DNA of 64,000 bases from JANWXD01 sp035575135 (lineage in GTDB: Bacteria > Acidobacteriota > Terriglobia > Bryobacterales > Bryobacteraceae), in the NCBI GenBank assembly GCA_035575135.1, contig DATLYE010000053.1, positions 46,262 through 110,261 on the forward strand. The letters are read 5' to 3'. Numbering within the stretch: the first letter of the stretch is position 1; each line of letters starts with the position of its first letter. The translations under genes were made by a program, and so were the position numbers. This document shows positions 17,238 through 26,460 of the stretch, in pieces. Under the pieces are notes generated by a model. The model did no database searches, was not told where the DNA came from, and was given only the letters and a program-made list of their open reading frames with translations.

Positions 17238-20200
17238 TTATGGTACAGGCTGGCGGACGGCAGCGGGGAGCGGCGGCGAGGGGCGCAGCAGCAAGAGGCG
17301 CTCGCGCAAACCTGCCAGCAGGTTGCTCGGGTCGGCGTCTCCGTCCGCAGGCAGCCGCAACACGCCGGCGGGCGTGAACTGCGCTCCGGGCGTGGAGCGG
17401 ACCAGTTCCGTAAGCCGCACCGGGTCCACGGGAGATTCAGGATGGAATTTCAGGTGGAGCGCACCCTGACGCCGCTCGATCGAGACGATGCCCAGTTTTT
17501 CAGCCAGCGATTTCAGGATGGCGAATTCGACAAGGTTCCGGACGGCCTGGGGCGGCGGCCCATAACGGTCGGTGAGGTCGGCCAGAACACGCGAAGCAGC
17601 TTCGCGGTCGGCGACTTCGGCGATGCGCTTATAGGCGCGAAGCCGCTGCTGCTCTTCGGAGATGTAGTCGGGAGGGATGCGCAGATCTAAGCCCAAGTTC
17701 AGGGTGGCGTGCACTTCGAGCGGCAGCTGCTCACCCTTTAGCTCGCGGACAGTCTCCTCAAGCAGCTTGACGTAGGTGTCATAGCCGACAGCGTTGATAT
17801 GGCCGTGCTGTTCGCCGCCCAGCAGATTTCCCGCGCCGCGCAGCTCGAGATCGAGAGCCGCGATCTTGAAGCCGGCGCCAAGTTCGCTGAACTCTTTCAG
17901 GGCCGCAAGGCGCTTGCGCGCAGTTTCGGTCAGTTCAGCTTCGGGCGGGACAAGCAGGTAAGCGTAGGCGCGGCGGTTGGAGCGGCCAACCCGGCCCCGG
18001 AGCTGATACAGTTCCGCAAGACCGTACCGCTCGGCGTGGTCAATGATGATCGTATTGGCCAGGGGGATGTCGAGGCCGTTTTCGACGATGGTCGTGCAGG
18101 CGAGCAGATCGAACTGGTGGCGCATGAAGCCGAGCATGACTTTTTCCAACTGGACTTCGCTCATCTGGCCGTGGGCCACGGCGATCCGACAATGAGGGAC
18201 AAGCTGCTGGAGCAGGGCGGCGCGCGACCACAAGGTTTCGATGCGGTTGTGGACGAAGTAGATCTGTCCTCCCCGGGCCAGTTCCTGTTCGATGGCGGCC
18301 CGGATCAGTTCGGGGTCGAAGTGAGCCACGACCGTGTGGATGGCGAGACGGTCCTTCGGCGGGGTCTCGATAACGGACATATCCCGGAGACCGAGCAAAG
18401 CCATGTGGAGGGTGCGCGGGATGGGCGTAGCGGTCGTCGTGAGCACGTCCACGTTCTTGCGGAGCTGCTTGAGGCGCTCCTTGTGCCGGACGCCGAAGCG
18501 CTGCTCCTCGTCAATGATGAGCAGCCCGAGGTCTCGAAATTCGACGTCCTCGGAAAGCAGCCGATGAGTGCCGATGACGATGTCCACCCTGCCCGTGGCC
18601 AGGTCATCCAGAATGGTTTTCCGCTGCTTGGGAGGAACGAAGCGGCTGAGCATTTCCACGCGGACCGGGAAGGGGGCGAAGCGGGTCTTGAAGGTCTCGT
18701 AGTGCTGGAAGCAGAGGACGGTGGTGGGAGCCAGCACTGCGACCTGCTTGCCGTCCGCAAGGGCTTTGAAGGCGGCGCGCATGGCGACCTCCGTTTTTCC
18801 GAAGCCGACGTCGCCGCACAGGAGACGGTCCATGGGTTCCGGACGTTCCATGTCGCGTTTGATTTCGCGGATCGCCGTAAGCTGGTCCTCGGTTTCGACG
18901 AACTCAAAGGCGTCCTCGAATTCACGCTGCCAGTTGCTGTCGGGGGAGAAGGCGAAGCCTTGGGCGAGTTTTCGCTCGGCGTAGAGTTTGAGCAGCTCCT
19001 GGGCCATGTCGCGCATGCGGGCCTTGATGCGACTCCGCGTGCGCGCCCAAGTAACCCCACCGAGTCTGTCGAGTGGCGGCGCCGCCTCGCCGGCCCCGCG
19101 GTACTTTTGAACGAGATCCAGGCGGCTGAGGGGCACATAGAGACGGGCCTCGCCGGCGTACTCCAGGAGCATGAAGTCTCCCTTCTGCCCGTCGAGCGCC
19201 AGTTCCCGGAGGCCGAGGAAGCGGCCGACGCCGTGCTCGGCATGAACGACATAGTCACCGGGCTTGAGGTCGGCCAGATCGGTGGAGAAGCGCGTGAGAT
19301 GGGTGCGAGCGGGCGCACGAGCGACGACTTCGGAGGCGTCGAAGAGATCCTCGAAGCCGTAGATGGCGATGTTGGCGTCTGCGAAGACCGCACCGCGGCG
19401 TACGCACCCTCGGAGAAGGAAGACGTTGGTGACCGCGCCCGCCAAATAGGCCCGTTCGGCGAGGTACGCGGACGTGCCATCCGACGGTTCGATGCCAAGC
19501 TGGCAAGGTAGTTCGTACTCGCTGAAGATATCGGCGAGGCGCTCCAGTTCGCCCACGGAGGCGGCAAAGAACGCCACGCGGCCGCCGCGTTCCAGGAAAT
19601 TGCGGGTCTCCGCCACTGCGATGCGCATGTTGCCATGAAAGGCGACGGAAGGACGGATGGTCATGTGACAGCCCGGGTCGCCGCCGAAGTCGAGCTCGCG
19701 AAAGGCAACCTGGGTGGCCGGCTCACAAGCGGACCGCAGCTCCTCCCAGCGGAAGAAAATCCGCTCGGGCGGGCATTCCGGAAATGGGGCCTGCTCCAGC
19801 CGCTCCCACAACCGCTCCGCGGAGCGGGCAAGCTGCTCCGGCTCGTCCCAGATCAGAATGGCGGAGGGCGAAAAGGAGATGAGCGAAGCACTGCGCGGGC
19901 GCAGGAGGGGCACGAAGAACTCCCATCCCGGGAACGGGCCCGGCGGGCGCGGCACCCGGCCCGGACCGAGACAATCCGCCAGCCGGGCGAAGAGTTCCTG
20001 GGATGCGGGCGTCTCCGACAGGGGAAGAATGAGGCACTCCTCAATCCGCATCACGGAGCGCTGGGTTTCCACATCGAACCGGCGCATGGACTCGATCTGG
20101 TCGCCGAAAAACTCGACGCGCACCGGGCGGGGGGATTCGGGCGGAAACACGTCTACAATGCCGCCGCGGACGGAGTAATCGCCGACCATTTCAACCGGGT

Positions 20201-20735
20201 CGCGCTTTTGATAGCCGGTCGCTTCCAGATGCGCCACCAAGTTCTCCAGGGCGATTTCGTCGCCACAGCGGAGCGTGAGGGCCAAGGTCCGGTAGAATTC
20301 CGGCGGTTCAAGGCGCAGCAGCGCAGAAGCCAGCGGGGTCACGGTTAGCGACGTACGTCCCGTCGCGAGACGCCACAAAGCCACGGCTCGCTGCTCACGG
20401 ATCTCGGAGTGCGGTGAGAGGTGTTGGAACGGCAAAACGTCGAAAGCGGGGAGCAGCTGTGGTCCGGGAAGGGCGCGAGAAGGCACGAGCAGTTCGAAAA
20501 ACGTGCCAAGGAGCTCCGCGAGATTGTCGGCTTCTTTCGGACCGGAAGTGATCAAAATGACCGGCCGTTCCGCGGCCTGCCACAGGAGGGCCGCGTAGAG
20601 GGCTTTGGCAATGGGAGGCAGTCCGGAGAGGCTGTGGCAGCCCCCCCGAGCGGCGGTGATGTCGTGCAGCAGGCGCTGAAACGCCGGATGGCGGCCGAGG
20701 CTTTGCAAGAGTTCGCGTACGGCAGGGTGCGTCAA
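17238..20735 (-). CDS. mfd: Transcription-repair coupling factor
   Basis: Mfd is a DNA translocase that removes RNA polymerase stalled at lesions and recruits UvrA. At 1165 residues it has the usual length. Recognisable parts are the UvrB-like N-terminal region (about 1-300), the polymerase-interacting domain (LKPGDYVVHAEHGVGRFLGL, about 485-505), a superfamily 2 helicase core with Walker A GDVGFGKTE near 635-642, the DEEQ box in LIIDEEQRFGVRHKE, and motif VI QLRGRVGRSNRRAYAYLL. The C-terminal domain follows (YVKLLEETV onward). It overlaps rfaE2 by 4 bases (ATGA) and leads into the SurA-like gene. Confidence 0.97.
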   Translation of the reverse strand: MTHPAVRELLQSLGRHPAFQRLLHDITAARGGCHSLSGLPPIAKALYAALLWQAAERPVILITSGPKEADNLAELLGTFFELLVPSRALPGPQLLPAFDVLPFQHLSPHSEIREQRAVALWRLATGRTSLTVTPLASALLRLEPPEFYRTLALTLRCGDEIALENLVAHLEATGYQKRDPVEMVGDYSVRGGIVDVFPPESPRPVRVEFFGDQIESMRRFDVETQRSVMRIEECLILPLSETPASQELFARLADCLGPGRVPRPPGPFPGWEFFVPLLRPRSASLISFSPSAILIWDEPEQLARSAERLWERLEQAPFPECPPERIFFRWEELRSACEPATQVAFRELDFGGDPGCHMTIRPSVAFHGNMRIAVAETRNFLERGGRVAFFAASVGELERLADIFSEYELPCQLGIEPSDGTSAYLAERAYLAGAVTNVFLLRGCVRRGAVFADANIAIYGFEDLFDASEVVARAPARTHLTRFSTDLADLKPGDYVVHAEHGVGRFLGLRELALDGQKGDFMLLEYAGEARLYVPLSRLDLVQKYRGAGEAAPPLDRLGGVTWARTRSRIKARMRDMAQELLKLYAERKLAQGFAFSPDSNWQREFEDAFEFVETEDQLTAIREIKRDMERPEPMDRLLCGDVGFGKTEVAMRAAFKALADGKQVAVLAPTTVLCFQHYETFKTRFAPFPVRVEMLSRFVPPKQRKTILDDLATGRVDIVIGTHRLLSEDVEFRDLGLLIIDEEQRFGVRHKERLKQLRKNVDVLTTTATPIPRTLHMALLGLRDMSVIETPPKDRLAIHTVVAHFDPELIRAAIEQELARGGQIYFVHNRIETLWSRAALLQQLVPHCRIAVAHGQMSEVQLEKVMLGFMRHQFDLLACTTIVENGLDIPLANTIIIDHAERYGLAELYQLRGRVGRSNRRAYAYLLVPPEAELTETARKRLAALKEFSELGAGFKIAALDLELRGAGNLLGGEQHGHINAVGYDTYVKLLEETVRELKGEQLPLEVHATLNLGLDLRIPPDYISEEQQRLRAYKRIAEVADREAASRVLADLTDRYGPPPQAVRNLVEFAILKSLAEKLGIVSIERRQGALHLKFHPESPVDPVRLTELVRSTPGAQFTPAGVLRLPADGDADPSNLLAGLRERLLLLRPSPPLPAAVRQPVP

Positions 20736-21205
20736 GGCGTCCGGTTCAGAATCTCCGCGACAATCGCAGTAGTGGAGTAACCCGGTTCCAGGGGCAGGGC
20801 GAGGACGCGTCCGCCGGCAGCTTCCACTTCCTCACGGCCGGCGATCCAGTGGGCCCAATCCGCGCCCTTGATGAGAACGTCGGGCAGCACCTCGGCAATC
20901 AGCTCGCGGGGCGTGTCTTCATCAAAGAGTGTGACCGCATCCACAGGCTCGAGCGCGCTGGCGAGAGCCACGCGATCAGATTCCGGAATCAGCGGACGCG
21001 AGGGCCCTTTCAACCGGCGCACGCTCGCGTCGGAGTTCAGGGCCAGAATCAGAATGTCGCCGAAGGAGCGAGCGGCTTCGAGGAGGCGGATGTGGCCAGG
21101 GTGAAGGATGTCGTAGCAGCCGTTGGTAAACACCACGCGTTTACCCTGGCGTTTCCACTCGCGGCGTGCGCCCACGAGTTCGGACCGCGTGTAGTAGCGT
21201 GCCAT
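20732..21205 (-). CDS. rfaE2: D-glycero-beta-D-manno-heptose 1-phosphate adenylyltransferase
   Basis: This 157-residue nucleotidyltransferase transfers AMP to heptose 1-phosphate in the synthesis of ADP-heptose for lipopolysaccharide core. The nucleotide-binding block is FTNGCYDILHPGHIRLLEAA, with the HxGH signature as HPGH, and LIKGADWA and the terminal GYSTTAIVAEIL match the RfaE domain II family. It is a separate gene rather than the fused HldE of E. coli; the kinase half is not in the window. It is the first gene of a minus-strand operon and overlaps mfd by 4 bases. Confidence 0.9.
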   Translation of the reverse strand: MARYYTRSELVGARREWKRQGKRVVFTNGCYDILHPGHIRLLEAARSFGDILILALNSDASVRRLKGPSRPLIPESDRVALASALEPVDAVTLFDEDTPRELIAEVLPDVLIKGADWAHWIAGREEVEAAGGRVLALPLEPGYSTTAIVAEILNRTP

Positions 21206-21251
21206 GGAATCCGGCGAGCCCGTCCGCCTGCGCGGTTTACGACCTTCCCTC

Positions 21252-21257
21252 TATAAT
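21252..21257 (+). promoter_or_regulatory. Candidate -10 box for the eight-gene operon
   Basis: A perfect TATAAT lies 45 bases before the ATG of the J-domain gene, in the divergent gap between rfaE2 and that gene. No good -35 box at the right distance was found. Confidence 0.45.
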
Positions 21258-21301
21258 GTTAGCGAAGACAGATCCCGGACAGGGGTGGCGATCGGCCGAC
21301 G

Positions 21302-21676
21302 ATGCGCAACTACTACGAGGTTCTGGGTGTATCGCAGCATGCCGCGCCGCAGGAAATCCGGCAAGCATTTCGCCGCCTGGCGCGGCGATTTCATCCGGAC
21401 GCAGGAGCGGAGGGCTCGGGAGAACGGTTCCAGGAAGTGAGCGAGGCTTATCGAACCCTCAGTGATCCGGAACGGCGCCGGAGCTATGACCGGGCATTGC
21501 AAGAAACCACGCCTGCCGTACGGACGCAAAGCGCCGCGGCGATTCCGCTCGAATCCGGCCCGTGGGCGTACCGACCACCAGGCCCGGGGTGCTCGAGAGG
21601 CCGGGGAACCGGCGGAGAGATTGTGTTCTACTCCGGGTTCGAGCGGATGATGCTATTTTCGTGGCGCGGATGGTAG
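21302..21676 (+). CDS. J-domain protein
   Basis: This 124-residue protein is a short DnaJ-like co-chaperone. The J domain fills residues 1-66: YYEVLGVSQHAAPQEIRQAF, the essential HPD tripeptide in RRFHPDAG, and FQEVSEAYRTLSDPERRRSYD. The rest is Pro/Gly/Arg rich and has no zinc-finger or C-terminal DnaJ substrate domains. It should stimulate an Hsp70 ATPase; its client is unknown. It opens a long operon, 24 bases before the next gene. Confidence 0.88.
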   Translation: MRNYYEVLGVSQHAAPQEIRQAFRRLARRFHPDAGAEGSGERFQEVSEAYRTLSDPERRRSYDRALQETTPAVRTQSAAAIPLESGPWAYRPPGPGCSRGRGTGGEIVFYSGFERMMLFSWRGW

Positions 21677-21700
21677 CCTCCGTCTGCGGAGATTCGGGCA

Positions 21701-21982
21701 GTGACATTCGGCAAGACAAGTGAGCGCTCGCTGGCTGCGCTGCGCCGACTGAGGGATGAGGCGCGAAAGCGCGGCGACGAGGCGCTGGCAGTGATCCTGA
21801 CCGGCGTGGATCTGTACGCTTCACTGGGCAGGGAGTTCGAGCTGCTGGAGATAATGAAGAAGTTCGCCGACGAGATGAAAGAAGCCATCGAAAAAACTCC
21901 CACGGTGGAGGAACTGCGGCGGCTCTACGAGCTGGAAAGCCCGCCCCCGGAAAATCCCAAGCAGGAAGCCGGAGACCTGTGA
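21701..21982 (+). CDS. Small helical protein of unknown function
   Basis: The family is not recognised. The 93-residue product is highly charged and mostly helical (SLAALRRLRDEARKRGDEAL, then FELLEIMKKFADEMKEAIEK), with a Pro-rich tail. The start is GTG at 21701. The stop overlaps the anmK start by 4 bases, so it is translationally coupled to it. There is no signal peptide or membrane segment. It is probably real because of this operon position and coding-like composition. Confidence 0.65.
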   Translation: MTFGKTSERSLAALRRLRDEARKRGDEALAVILTGVDLYASLGREFELLEIMKKFADEMKEAIEKTPTVEELRRLYELESPPPENPKQEAGDL

Positions 21983-23157
21983 CGGTCGCGGGCGTCATGA
22001 GCGGTACGTCGCTCGACGGCATTGACGTTGCGATCGTCGAAATCCGCGGGCGCCAGCGTTGGAAGCTGAAGGGGTTTACGAGCGTACGTTACGCCCCTCA
22101 GGTGCGGGAAGCCATCCTGGCAGTATCCAATGCGCCGACGCACACAGCCCAAATCGCACGCTTGCACTTTTTACTCGGCGAGCTCTATGCGGAAGCCGTC
22201 AGGCGGGCCTGCCAGAAGGCCGGGCTCGAACTTCGAGAGCTTGGGCTCATTGCCTGTCACGGCCAAACGATTTTTCACGAGGGGGATCCGGTCCGGTTCC
22301 TCAAACGGCCTGTTGCCAGCACGCTTCAAATCGGAGAGCCCTGCGTGATCGCCGAGCGGACCGGTGTGCCGGTGGTGGCGGACTTCCGGCCGCGGGACAT
22401 CGCAGCCGGGGGCCACGGCGCACCTCTGGTTCCGTTCGTGGATTACTGGCTGTTTCGCCACCGGCACCGGGGACGCGTGGCGCTCAACATCGGAGGGATT
22501 GCGAACCTGACTGCGATTCCCCCGTCTGCGACGCTCAGTGAGGTGGTCGCCTTCGACACGGGGCCAGGCAACATGGTGATCGACGCGCTGGTGCGCGAAC
22601 ATACGGGCGGACGCATGCACTATGACCGCGACGGGCGGCTGGCGGCCCGGGGGCGTGTGGATCGCGAGCTGCTGGACCAGCTGCTGGCGGACCCCTATTA
22701 CCAGCGCCGTCCGCCGAAAACGGCGGGGCGGGAACAATACGGACGCGAATTCGTGTCGCGGCTCGTGGCGAGCGGTCGCTCCATGGAAGACCTGATTGCG
22801 ACGGCGACAGCGCTCACAGCAGCCACGGTGGCGCAAGGGATCGAGCAGTTTGTGCGGCCGCGAATGCGCGTAGACGAACTCATCCTGTCGGGCGGCGGGG
22901 CCTTCAATCCGCGGATTCGCGACTATCTGACGGCATGGCTGCCCGACACAGCCATTGCACTTTCCGATGACTATGGAGTGCCGGCGGAGGGCAAGGAAGC
23001 GATCGCATTCGCCATTCTGGGGTACGAGAGCTGGCGCGGGCGTCCGTCCAACGTGCCCGCGGCGACGGGAGCCCGCCGGCCTGTGGTGCTGGGAAAGATC
23101 GTACCGCAAGCAGCGCGCAACAAGGGGATTTCGTACACTGAAGCATTGCGGGCATGA
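21979..23157 (+). CDS. anmK: Anhydro-N-acetylmuramic acid kinase
   Basis: AnmK opens and phosphorylates 1,6-anhydro-MurNAc from recycled peptidoglycan, giving MurNAc 6-phosphate. The 392-residue protein shows the ATP-binding GVMSGTSLDGIDVAIVE at the N-terminus, LIACHGQTIFHEG, VADFRPRDIAAGGHGAPLVPF, NIGGIANLTAIP, FDTGPGNMVIDALV and LSGGGAFNPRI. All are family landmarks. The GTG start overlaps the previous gene by 4 bases (GTGA), and the stop overlaps the next start by 4 (ATGA). The cytoplasmic product links this operon to cell-wall turnover. Confidence 0.95.
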   Translation: MTVAGVMSGTSLDGIDVAIVEIRGRQRWKLKGFTSVRYAPQVREAILAVSNAPTHTAQIARLHFLLGELYAEAVRRACQKAGLELRELGLIACHGQTIFHEGDPVRFLKRPVASTLQIGEPCVIAERTGVPVVADFRPRDIAAGGHGAPLVPFVDYWLFRHRHRGRVALNIGGIANLTAIPPSATLSEVVAFDTGPGNMVIDALVREHTGGRMHYDRDGRLAARGRVDRELLDQLLADPYYQRRPPKTAGREQYGREFVSRLVASGRSMEDLIATATALTAATVAQGIEQFVRPRMRVDELILSGGGAFNPRIRDYLTAWLPDTAIALSDDYGVPAEGKEAIAFAILGYESWRGRPSNVPAATGARRPVVLGKIVPQAARNKGISYTEALRA

Positions 23158-24518
23158 AAACCGTATTACTCCCTGCGCTGGTTTTTTGCGCGACAAAAGT
23201 CATGAGTTCCGATTTCCGGATTGCATTCGAGAAGTACACGCTTGACAACGGAATGCGTGTGATTCTGGCACCGGACCGTTCGGTTCCGGTAGTGAGCATT
23301 TACCTGATCTATGGGGTCGGAGCGCGGTCGGAAGAGCGGGGCCGGACCGGCTTTGCCCACCTATTCGAGCACATGATGTTTCAAGGATCGGCGAACGCGC
23401 CGAAAGGATTGCATTTCAAGCTGGTGGAATCCAACGGGGGAACGTTGAACGGTTCGACACACCCCGACTACACCGACTACTACGAGGTTCTCCCTTCGAA
23501 CAAGCTGGCGGCAGGCTTGTGGCTGGAAGCGGACCGGATGAGAGGATTGGCCATCACCGAAGAGAATCTGGCGAATCAAAAAGAGGCGGTCAAACAGGAG
23601 CGGAGACTTTCGTTTGACAACCAGCCGTACGCCACGGCGATCGTGGACCACTGGCCGCAGCTAGCGTTTCGTAACTGGAGCAACTCCCATTCGCTCATCG
23701 GATCCTTCGAGGACCTCGAGGCGGCAACGGTGGAAGATGTGGCGCGCTTTTTCAAGACCTATTACGCCCCGAACAACGCCGTGCTGGTTCTGGCAGGCGA
23801 CCTCGACACGGCGGAAGCCAAGAGGCTCGTGGGCACATATTTTGGAGACATCCCGCCGCAGCCACCCCCGAAGCATCCGGACCTGTCGGAGCCGGCGACC
23901 ATCGAAGCACGCAGTGCAACCTACGCGGATCCGCATGCTCAGGTACCCGCGGTGGTGATCGGATATCCGGGGCCGCCGCGGCGGTCCGCCGACTACTATG
24001 CGCTGGCAATGCTGGACGTGCTGCTCACCGGGGGAGAAAGCTCGCGGTTCCAGCAGAATCTGGTGAAAGGAAAGCAGTCCGTTGTGCAATTCGAAGCCAA
24101 TCTGGGCTGGCCGTTTGCGAGCGCGAGTGATTACAAAGAACCGGGGCACTACGCGATGTTCCTGTTGCACAATCCAAAGTTCCGGGGGCGGGACGTGGTG
24201 GATCAAGCGCAAGCCGAGATTGACGCCATCCGGAAGGAGGGTGTCGGCGAAGCGGAGTTGAACCGCGCACGCACTTTCCTGCGAGCGTCGAGGATCCAGC
24301 AACTGCAAAGTTCGCTCAGACGCGCCATGCTGCTCGGTCAATATGAGCTGCTGGACGGGAATCCCGATTTGATCAACACGGAGTTGCAGGAGTTTCTCAA
24401 AGTGACGAGCGAGCAGATCCGGACTGCGGCGGCGAAGTATTGCACTCCGGAGCGCCGCTTCGTGCTCGAAATCGTGCCGGGGAAAGCCGAGACGCCAAGT
24501 GGAGAACGAGGGAAGTGA
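23154..24518 (+). CDS. M16-family zinc peptidase (catalytic subunit)
   Basis: This 454-residue pitrilysin-type peptidase keeps the inverted zinc motif HLFEH at residues 69-73, with the distal Glu in KEAVKQERR. The N-terminus (MKTVLLPALVFCATKVMSS) looks like a signal peptide, suggesting a periplasmic or outer-membrane role. The C-terminal half carries the second M16 fold (PAVVIGYPGPPRRSADYYAL, LDVLLTGGESSRFQQNLV). It overlaps anmK by 4 bases and the next M16 gene by 4. The pair resembles alpha/beta processing peptidases, in which one partner has the metal site. Confidence 0.92.
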   Translation: MKTVLLPALVFCATKVMSSDFRIAFEKYTLDNGMRVILAPDRSVPVVSIYLIYGVGARSEERGRTGFAHLFEHMMFQGSANAPKGLHFKLVESNGGTLNGSTHPDYTDYYEVLPSNKLAAGLWLEADRMRGLAITEENLANQKEAVKQERRLSFDNQPYATAIVDHWPQLAFRNWSNSHSLIGSFEDLEAATVEDVARFFKTYYAPNNAVLVLAGDLDTAEAKRLVGTYFGDIPPQPPPKHPDLSEPATIEARSATYADPHAQVPAVVIGYPGPPRRSADYYALAMLDVLLTGGESSRFQQNLVKGKQSVVQFEANLGWPFASASDYKEPGHYAMFLLHNPKFRGRDVVDQAQAEIDAIRKEGVGEAELNRARTFLRASRIQQLQSSLRRAMLLGQYELLDGNPDLINTELQEFLKVTSEQIRTAAAKYCTPERRFVLEIVPGKAETPSGERGK

Positions 24519-25924
24519 GCATACGCCTGCGCTCTGCGCTTGTTAGTCTTCACCTATGTGCCATGATGACATTCTCCCAAGTCATTGACCGCTCGAAGCC
24601 GCCGGAGACGCCGTCGCTTCCCACTTTTCGGATGCCCACCGTTCACGAGGCGGAACTCCGCAACGGGCTCAAGATCCTGCTCGTGGAAGACCACCGGCTT
24701 CCGGTGGTGACACTGCGGCTGGGGTTCCCGGCCGGATCGAAGTTCGACCCGCCAGAAATTCCAGGCCTTGCGGAGGCCGCCGCCGCCCTGCTCACACAAG
24801 GAACCAAGACGCGGACCTCGCGCCAGATCGCCGAGGAGGTGGCGGCGATCGGCGGGACACTGGAAGCGCAAGCGGGGGCGGACTCGCTCGTGCTTCGGGG
24901 CCACGCTCTGGCAGAGAATCTGGCGAAGCTGCTGGAGCTGGCCGCTGACGTAACGCTTCACGCAACGTTTCCTGAGGAGGAGATCGGCATCTACAAAGCC
25001 AAGCGGAAGCAAGAACTGCTGGCCGAACGATCCCAAGCGGCTTACTGGGCCGAAGAGAAGCTGGCCGAAACCGTATTTGGCCGGCATCCGTATGCACGGC
25101 TAAACCCGACCTTGGATTCCATTGAGCGGGTGGAGCGCAAGGCTCTGGCGGCGTACCGCGACCGCATGCTGGCGCCCAATACCGGTGTACTGATCCTGCT
25201 GGGGGCGCTGCCGGGGCGAGACCAAGCGATCAAGCTGGTGGGGGACCGGTTCGGGAACTGGGAACCGCGGGAAGCGGCACGTCCGCCGGAGGCAAAGTTC
25301 CCGAAGCCGCAGCGTTCGCTGAAGCTGGTGGATCGTGCCGGATCCGTGCAAGCGGACATCCGCGTGGGCCGACTGGCGGTAAGCCGCAACGACCCGGATT
25401 ATTTCCCCCTGCTCGTTGCGAGCACCGTCCTCGGAGGAGGAGCCAGCTCGCGACTGTTCATGCACATTCGCGAGCAAAAGGGCTTTGCTTACGACGCCCA
25501 CAGCATGCTCCAGCCGCGCAAGGACGCCGGATTGTTCAGCGTAGTTACTCAAGTTCGCAACGAGGTAGTTGAGCCGGCTCTCGAGGCGGTTTTGGAAGAG
25601 ATGGAAAGGATTGCGAAAGAGCCGCCCACACCTCAGGAACTGGCCGATGTCAAGAACTATTTGAGCGGAATCTTTGTGCTGGGACTGGAGACACAGAGCG
25701 CGCTGGCCAACCAGCTGATGATGGTGAGGCTGATGGAACTTCCGCCGGACTATCTCGAGCGGTATACCGCGCGTGTCCAAGCAGTGACCGGCGAGCAGGT
25801 ACGGAGCGTGGCCCAGAAGTACATTAGCCCGGCAGATGCAAGCCTTGTTATCGTGGGCGATGCGTCTCGAATCCTCAAGGCCCTGGAAACATTCGGCAAG
25901 CCGGTGATCGTGAAGGCGGAATGA
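24515..25924 (+). CDS. M16-family protein lacking the zinc motif (non-catalytic partner)
   Basis: This 469-residue M16 homologue has GLAEAAAALLTQG where a catalytic partner has HxxEH, so it should bind no zinc. It does retain the glycine-rich C-terminal block ASTVLGGGASSRLFMHIREQKGFAYDA that helps bind substrate in the active partner. The start was placed at GTG 24515 (overlap GTGA with the preceding stop), giving a leader (MSIRLRSALVSLHLCAMMTFS). The longer frame from 24440 runs inside the upstream gene. It presumably forms a heterodimer with the protein encoded just upstream; this follows from the family. Confidence 0.9.
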   Translation: MSIRLRSALVSLHLCAMMTFSQVIDRSKPPETPSLPTFRMPTVHEAELRNGLKILLVEDHRLPVVTLRLGFPAGSKFDPPEIPGLAEAAAALLTQGTKTRTSRQIAEEVAAIGGTLEAQAGADSLVLRGHALAENLAKLLELAADVTLHATFPEEEIGIYKAKRKQELLAERSQAAYWAEEKLAETVFGRHPYARLNPTLDSIERVERKALAAYRDRMLAPNTGVLILLGALPGRDQAIKLVGDRFGNWEPREAARPPEAKFPKPQRSLKLVDRAGSVQADIRVGRLAVSRNDPDYFPLLVASTVLGGGASSRLFMHIREQKGFAYDAHSMLQPRKDAGLFSVVTQVRNEVVEPALEAVLEEMERIAKEPPTPQELADVKNYLSGIFVLGLETQSALANQLMMVRLMELPPDYLERYTARVQAVTGEQVRSVAQKYISPADASLVIVGDASRILKALETFGKPVIVKAE

Positions 25925-26460
25925 AGCTCCTTTCCTCGGTGGAACGGTATCGTTGCCCGATTTTTTGGGTCACAGAGGACCGTGCGGTGGATCCGGACGG
26001 CTTCGAGATCCGGCGGTCGGTCGTCCAGCACGCGGGTTCGGCCGTGATGATGGCGGTGGACGAACGCAGGCGCATTCTCCTTGTGCGGCAGTACCGACTC
26101 CCGGCCCGGCGACACTTATGGGAGCTCCCGGCGGGCCGCGTGGACGCAGGGGAGACATTGCTCCAAGCGGCGCGACGAGAGCTGAAGGAGGAGACGGGGT
26201 ATCGCGCGCGGAAATGGCGAAAGCTGATCTCCTTTTTCGTGAGCCCAGGCTACGTCGCCGAGAGGATGACGATTTTCCTGGCAACGGATTTGACGGCGGG
26301 ACCGGCAAGTCCGATGGAAGATGAACGCATTCAGCACCGCTGGTTTTCGCAGAGCGAGATGGACGCAATGATCCGCAGGGGGAAGATCGAGGACGCCAAG
26401 ACGATTCTCGGATTCCTGGCGTGGCTACGCTACTCGGGTGGGGAGCGCAGTCGAAGATGA
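25921..26460 (+). CDS. Nudix hydrolase (ADP-ribose pyrophosphatase-like)
   Basis: This 179-residue protein hydrolyses nucleoside diphosphates linked to another moiety. The Nudix box is complete: GRVDAGETLLQAARRELKEETGY matches GX5EX7REUXEEXGU in outline. Preceding ILLVRQYRLPARRHLWELPAG is typical of ADP-ribose pyrophosphatases, and the acidic loop after the box (SPGYVAERM) fits the same group. The substrate is therefore probably ADP-ribose, by family. The start overlaps the preceding M16 gene by 4 bases and the stop overlaps the channel gene by 4. Confidence 0.88.
   Translation: MKLLSSVERYRCPIFWVTEDRAVDPDGFEIRRSVVQHAGSAVMMAVDERRRILLVRQYRLPARRHLWELPAGRVDAGETLLQAARRELKEETGYRARKWRKLISFFVSPGYVAERMTIFLATDLTAGPASPMEDERIQHRWFSQSEMDAMIRRGKIEDAKTILGFLAWLRYSGGERSRR

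Noticed and set aside
17799..19511. A 570-codon open frame on the plus strand, antisense to mfd
   Set aside because: It lies wholly inside mfd, has no recognisable domain and its composition mirrors the opposite strand of a GC-rich gene.
22171..23196. A 341-codon open frame antisense to anmK
   Set aside because: Shadow of anmK, with no family features.
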